Assembly (NCBI GenBank): GCA_964019135.1
Contig: OZ025255.1
Coordinates: 682,001-746,000, forward strand
Reading direction: 5' to 3'
DNA from: Arenicola marina
Taxonomy: Eukaryota > Annelida > Polychaeta > Arenicolidae
DNA length: 64,000 bases
Positions 58,963 to 64,000 of this stretch are shown here, piece after piece. A program made the translations under genes and the position numbers. Below the pieces are notes generated by a model, which made no database searches, was not told where the DNA came from, and was given only the letters and a program-made list of their open reading frames with translations. Position 1 is the first letter of the stretch, and every line of letters starts with the position of its first letter.

Positions 58963-61900
58963 GATGGTCATCCCTCACATAGAGCCCAGCGTTACCACGC
59001 TAGAGATGGTCATCCCTCACATAGGGCCCAGTGTTACCACGCTAGAGATGGTCATCCCTCACATAGGGCCCAGTGTTACCACGCTAGAGATGGTCATCCC
59101 TCACATAGGGCCCAGTGTTACCACGCTAGAGATGGTCATCCCTCACATAGGGCCCACTGTTACCACGCTAGAGATGGTCATCCCTCACATAGGGCCCAGT
59201 GTTACTACGCTAGAGATGGTCATCCCTCACATAGGGCCCAGTGTTACCACGCTAGAGATGGTCATCCCTCACATAGGGCCCAGTGCTACCACGCTAGAGA
59301 TGGTCATCCCTCATATAGGGCCCAGTGTTACCACGCTAGAGATGGTCATCCCTCACATAGGGCCCAGTGTTACCACGCTAGAGATGGTCATCCCTCACAT
59401 AGGGCCCAGTGTTACCACGCTAGAGATGGTCATCCCTCACATAGGGCCCTGCGTTACCACGCTAGAGATGGTCATCCCTCACATAGGGCCCAGTGTTACC
59501 ACGCTAGAGATGGTCATCCCTCACATAGGGCCCAGTGTTACCACGCTAGAGATGGTCATCCCTCACATAGGGCCCAGTGTTACCACGCTAGAGATGGTCA
59601 TCCCTCACATAGGGCCCAGTGTTACTACGCTAGAGATGGTCATCCCTCCCATAGGGTCCAGTGTTACCACGCTAGAGATGGTCATTCCTCCCATAGGGCC
59701 CAGTGTTACCACGCTAGAGATGGTCATTCCTCCCATAGGGCCCAGTGTTACCACGCTAGAGATGGTCATTCCTCCCATAGGGCCAAGTGTTACCACGCTA
59801 GAGATGGTCATCCCTCACATAGAGCCCAGTGTTACCACGCTAGAGATGGTCATCCCTCACATAGGGCCCAGTGTTACCACGCTAGAGATGGTCATCCCTC
59901 ACATAGGGCCCAGCGTTACCACGCTAGAGATGGTCATCCCTCACATAGGGCCCAGTGCTACCACGCTAGAGATGGTCATCCCTCACATAGGGCCCAGCGT
60001 TACCACGCTAGAGATGGTCATCCCTCACATAGGGCCCAGCGTTACCACGCTAGAGATGGTCATCCCTCCCATAGGGTCCAGTGTTGCCACGCTAGAGATG
60101 GTCATCCCTCACATAGGGCCCAGCGTTACCACGCTAGAGATGGTCATCCCTCACATAGGGCCCAGCGTTACCACGCTAGAGATGGTCATCCCTCACATAG
60201 GGCCCAGCGTTACCACGCTAGAGATGGTCATCCCTCCCATAGGGCCCAGTGTTACCACGCTAGAGATGGTCATTCCTCACATAGGGCCCAGTGTTACCAC
60301 GCTAGAGATGGTCATCCCTCACATAGAGCCCAGTGTTACCACGCTAGAGATGGTCATCCCTCACATAGGGCCCAGTGTTACCACGCTAGAGATGGTCATC
60401 CCTCACATAGGGCCCAGAGTTACCACGCTAGAGATGGTCATCCCTCCCATAGGGCCCAGTGTTACCACGCTAGAGATGGTCATTCCTCACATAGGGCCCA
60501 GAGTTACCACGCTAGAGATGGTCATCCCTCACATAGAGCCCAGTGTTACCACGCTAGAGATGGTCATCCCTCACATAGGGCCCAGTGTTACCACGCTAGA
60601 GATGGTCATTCCTCACATAGGGCCCAGAGTTACCACGCTAGAGATGGTCATCCCTCACATAGAGCCCAGTGTTACCACGCTAGAGATGGTCATCCCTCAC
60701 ATAGGGCCCAGTGTTACCACGCTAGAGATGGTCATCCCTCACATAGGGCCCAGTGTTACCACGCTAGAGATGGTCATCCCTCCCATAGGGCCCAGTGTTA
60801 CCACGCTAGAGATGGTCATTCCTCACATAGGGCCCAGAGTTACCACGCTAGAGATGGTCATCCCTCACATAGAGCCCAGTGTTACCACGCTAGAGATGGT
60901 CATCCCTCACATAGGGCCCAGTGTTACCACGCTAGAGATGGTCATCCCTCACATAGGGCCCAGTGTTACCACGCTAGAGATGGTCATCCCTCACATAGGG
61001 TCCAGTGTTGCCACGCTAGAGATGGTCATCCCTCACATAGGGCCCAGTGTTACCACGCTAGAGATGGTCATCCCTCACATAGGGCCCAGTGTTACCACGC
61101 TAGAGATGGTCATCCCTAACATAGGGCCCAGCGTTACCACGCTAGAGATGGTCATCCCTCACATAGGGCCCAGTGTTACCACGCTAGAGATGGTCATCCC
61201 TCACATAGGGCCCAGTGTTACCAAGCTAGAGATGGCCATCCCTCACATAGGGCCCAGTGTTACCACGCTAGAGATGGTCATCCCTCACATAGGGCCCAGT
61301 GTTACCACGCTAGAGATGGTCATCCCTCACATAGGGCCCAGCGTTACCACGCTAGAGATGGTCATCCCTCACATAGGGCCCAGTGTTGCCACGCTAGAGA
61401 TGGTCATCCCTCACATAGGGCCCAGTGTTACCACGCTAGAGATGGTCATCCCTCACATAGGGCCCAGTGTTACCACGCTAGAGATGGTCATCCCTAACAT
61501 AGGGCCCAGCGTTACCACGCTAGAGATGGTCATCCCTCACATAGGGCCCAGTGTTACCACGCTAGAGATGGTCATCCCTCACATAGGGCCCAGTGTTGCC
61601 ACGCTAGAGATGGTCATCCCTCACATAGGGCCCAGTGTTACCACGCTAGAGATGGTCATCCTTCACATAGGGCCCAGTGTTGCCACGCTAGAGATGGTCA
61701 TCCCTCACATAGGGCCCAGTGTTACCACGCTAGAGATGGTCATCCCTCACATAGGGCCCAGTGTTACCACGCTAGAGATGGTCATCCCTCTCATAGGGCC
61801 CAGTGTTATCACGCTAGAGATGGTCATCCCTCACATAGAGCCCAGTGTTACCACGCTAGAGATGGTGTTACTACGCTATAGATGGTCATCCCTCACATAG

Positions 61901-64000
61901 GGCCCAGTGTTACCACGCTAGAGATGGTCATCCCTCACATAGGGCCCAGTGTTACCACGCTAGAGATTGTCATCCCTCCCATAGGGCCCAGTGTTACCAC
62001 GCTAGAGATGGTGTTACTACGCTATAGATGGTCATCCCTCACATAGGGCCCAGTGTTGCCACGCTAGAGATGGTCATCCCTCACATAGGGCCCAGTGTTA
62101 CCACGCTAGAGATGGTCATCCCTCACGTAGAGCCCAGTGTTACTACGCTAGAGATGGTCATCCCTCACATAGGGCCCAGTGTTACCACGCTAGAGATGGT
62201 CATCCCTCACATAGGGCCCAGTGTTACCACGCTAGAGATGGTCATCCCTCACATAGGGCCCAGTGTTACCACGCTAGAGATGGTCATCCCTCACATAGGG
62301 CCCAGTGTTACCACGCTAGAGATGGTCATCCCTCACATAGGGCCCAGTGTTACCACGCTAGAGATGGTCATCCCTCATATAGAGCCCAGTGTTGCCACGC
62401 TAGAGATGGTCATCCCTCACATAGGGCCCAGTGTTACCACGCTAGAGATGGTCATCCCTCACATAGGGCCCAGTGTTACCACGCTAGGGATGGTCATCCC
62501 TCACATAGGGCCCAGTGTTACCACGCTAGAGATGGTCATCCCTCACGTAGAGCCCAGTGTTACTACGCTAGAGATGGTCATCCCTCACATAGGGCCCAGT
62601 GTTACCACGCTAGAGATGGTCATCCCTCACATAGGGCCCAGTGTTACCACGTTAGAGATGGTCATCCCTCACATAGGGCCCAGCGTTACTGCGCTAGAGA
62701 TGGTCATCCCTCACATAGGGCCCAGTGTTACCACGCTAGAGATGGTCATCCCTCACATAGGGCCCAGCGTTACCACGCTAGAGATGGTCATCCCTCACAT
62801 AGGGCCCAGTGTTACCACGCTAGAGATGGTCATCCCTCACATAGGGCCCAGTGTTACCACGCTAGAGATGGTCATCCCTCCCATAGGGTCCAGTGTTGCC
62901 ACGCTAGAGATGGTCATCCCTCACATAGAGCCCAGTGTTACCACGCTAGAGATGGTCATCCCTCACATAGGGCCCAGTGTTACCACGCTAGAGATGGTCA
63001 TCCCTCACATAGAGCCCAGTGTTACCACGCTAGAGATGGTCATCCCTCACATAGGGCCCAGTGTTACCACGCTAGAGATGGTCATCCTTCACATAGGGCC
63101 CAGTGTTGCCACGCTAGAGATGGTCATCCCTCACATAGGGCCCAGTGTTACCACGCTAGAGATGGTCATCCCTCACATAGGGCCCAGTGTTACCACGCTA
63201 GAGATGGTCATCCCTCTCATAGGGCCCAGTGTTATCACGCTAGAGATGGTGTTACTACGCTATAGATGGTCATCCCTCACATAGGGCCCAGTGTTACCAC
63301 GCTAGAGATGGTCATCCCTCACATAGGGCCCAGTGTTACCACGCTAGAGATTGTCATCCCTCCCATAGGGCCCAGTGTTACCACGCTAGAGATGGTCATC
63401 CCTCACATAGAGCCCAGTGTTACCACGCTAGAGATGGTGTTACTACGCTATAGATGGTCATCCCTCACATAGGGCCCAGTGTTACCACGCTAGAGATGGT
63501 CATCCCTCACATAGGGCCCAGTGTTACCACGCTAGAGATGGTCATCCCTCACATAGGGCCCAGTGTTACCACGCTAGAGATGGTCATCCCTCACGTAGAG
63601 CCCAGTGTTACTACGCTAGAGATGGTCATCCCTCACATAGGGCCCAGTGTTACCACGCTAGAGATGGTCATCCCTCACATAGGGCCCAGTGTTACCACGC
63701 TAGAGATGGTCATCCCTCACATAGGGCCCAGTGTTACCACGCTAGAGATGGTCATCCCTCACATAGGGCCCAGTGTTACCACGCTAGAGATGGTCATCCC
63801 TCACATAGGGCCCAGTGTTACCACGCTAGAGATGGTCATCCCTCATATAGAGCCCAGTGTTGCCACGCTAGAGATGGTCATCCCTCACATAGGGCCCAGT
63901 GTTACCACGCTAGAGATGGTCATCCCTCACATAGGGCCCAGTGTTACCACGCTAGGGATGGTCATCCCTCACATAGGGCCCAGTGTTACCACGCTAGAGA
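58963..64000. repeat. 42-bp minisatellite array Q (about 120 copies, runs off right edge)
   Basis: The unit of 42 bp has core GATGGTCATCCCTCACATAG and a GTGTTACCACGCTAGA remainder. Because 42 is 3x14, the plus strand stays open as a 14-residue repeat (MVIPHIGPSVTTLE) for 978 and 418 codons, broken by aberrant GTGTTACTACGCTATA units near 61864, 62010, 63250 and 63438. Variants include synonymous and non-synonymous changes at similar apparent frequency and there is no other coding signal, so I treat it as satellite. Landmarks recur with an offset of 1469 bp (35 units). Confidence 0.95.

Noticed and set aside
58964..63472. 978-, 418- and 68-codon plus-strand frames reading MVIPHIGPSVTTLE
   Set aside because: They are the 42-bp repeat read in frame, with a Met in every unit, no non-repeat sequence at either end, and apparent non-synonymous variation. 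Kept only as something to test.

Overview
This window looks like nuclear DNA of an invertebrate animal, most likely a mollusc or another lophotrochozoan, though the clade is a weak inference. It has spliced exons with GT/AG borders, a tRNA-derived SINE family, and an extreme load of minisatellites. By rough tally, 17 separate tandem arrays with unit lengths of 14 to 56 bp occupy about 84% of the 64 kb. There are no prokaryotic genes, rRNA genes or CRISPR arrays.

The one gene I can support lies on the minus strand and was found by reading splice borders, because its exons are too short to stand out as ORFs. Six coding exons (50091-50156, 34659-34789, 19214-19302, 18876-18940, 14278-14409, 13977-14083) have matching intron phases (0, 2, 1, 0, 0, 2). 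Together they give about 197 in-frame codons: a short basic N-terminus, then a cap helix region and at least four ankyrin repeats. The N-terminus and the first repeat resemble the vertebrate ankyrin/coiled-coil proteins UACA and RAI14 (ankycorbin). The rest of the gene lies beyond the left edge.

Layout: 1-13926 is a 55-bp array that fills the visible part of intron 6. Exons 6 and 5 follow (13977-14409), then a 4.4 kb purine-rich 24/54-bp array that makes up nearly all of intron 4, then exons 4 and 3 (18876-19302). Intron 2 (15.4 kb) holds a 21-bp array, a 10.6 kb 46-bp array and a 14/16-bp array. Exon 2 (34659-34789) is an island between two arrays. Intron 1 (15.3 kb) holds seven arrays (14, 45, 41, 56, 21, 56 and 41 bp), several SINE copies, a near-perfect 58-bp palindrome and stretches of apparently unique DNA. 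Exon 1, with the start codon, is at 50091-50156. Upstream of it are possible untranslated or foreign exons (about 51.0 and 51.7 kb), and then five more arrays (19, 27, 14, 53 and 42 bp). The last of these runs off the right edge.

Many long open frames in the window, up to 1129 codons, come from repeat units whose length is a multiple of three, or whose multiples keep frame. I do not regard them as genes. The points of most interest are how the arrays relate to the splice sites (including a 998-nt stretch without AG before exon 5), the higher-order duplication structure of the arrays, and signs that SINEs both seeded and invaded them.
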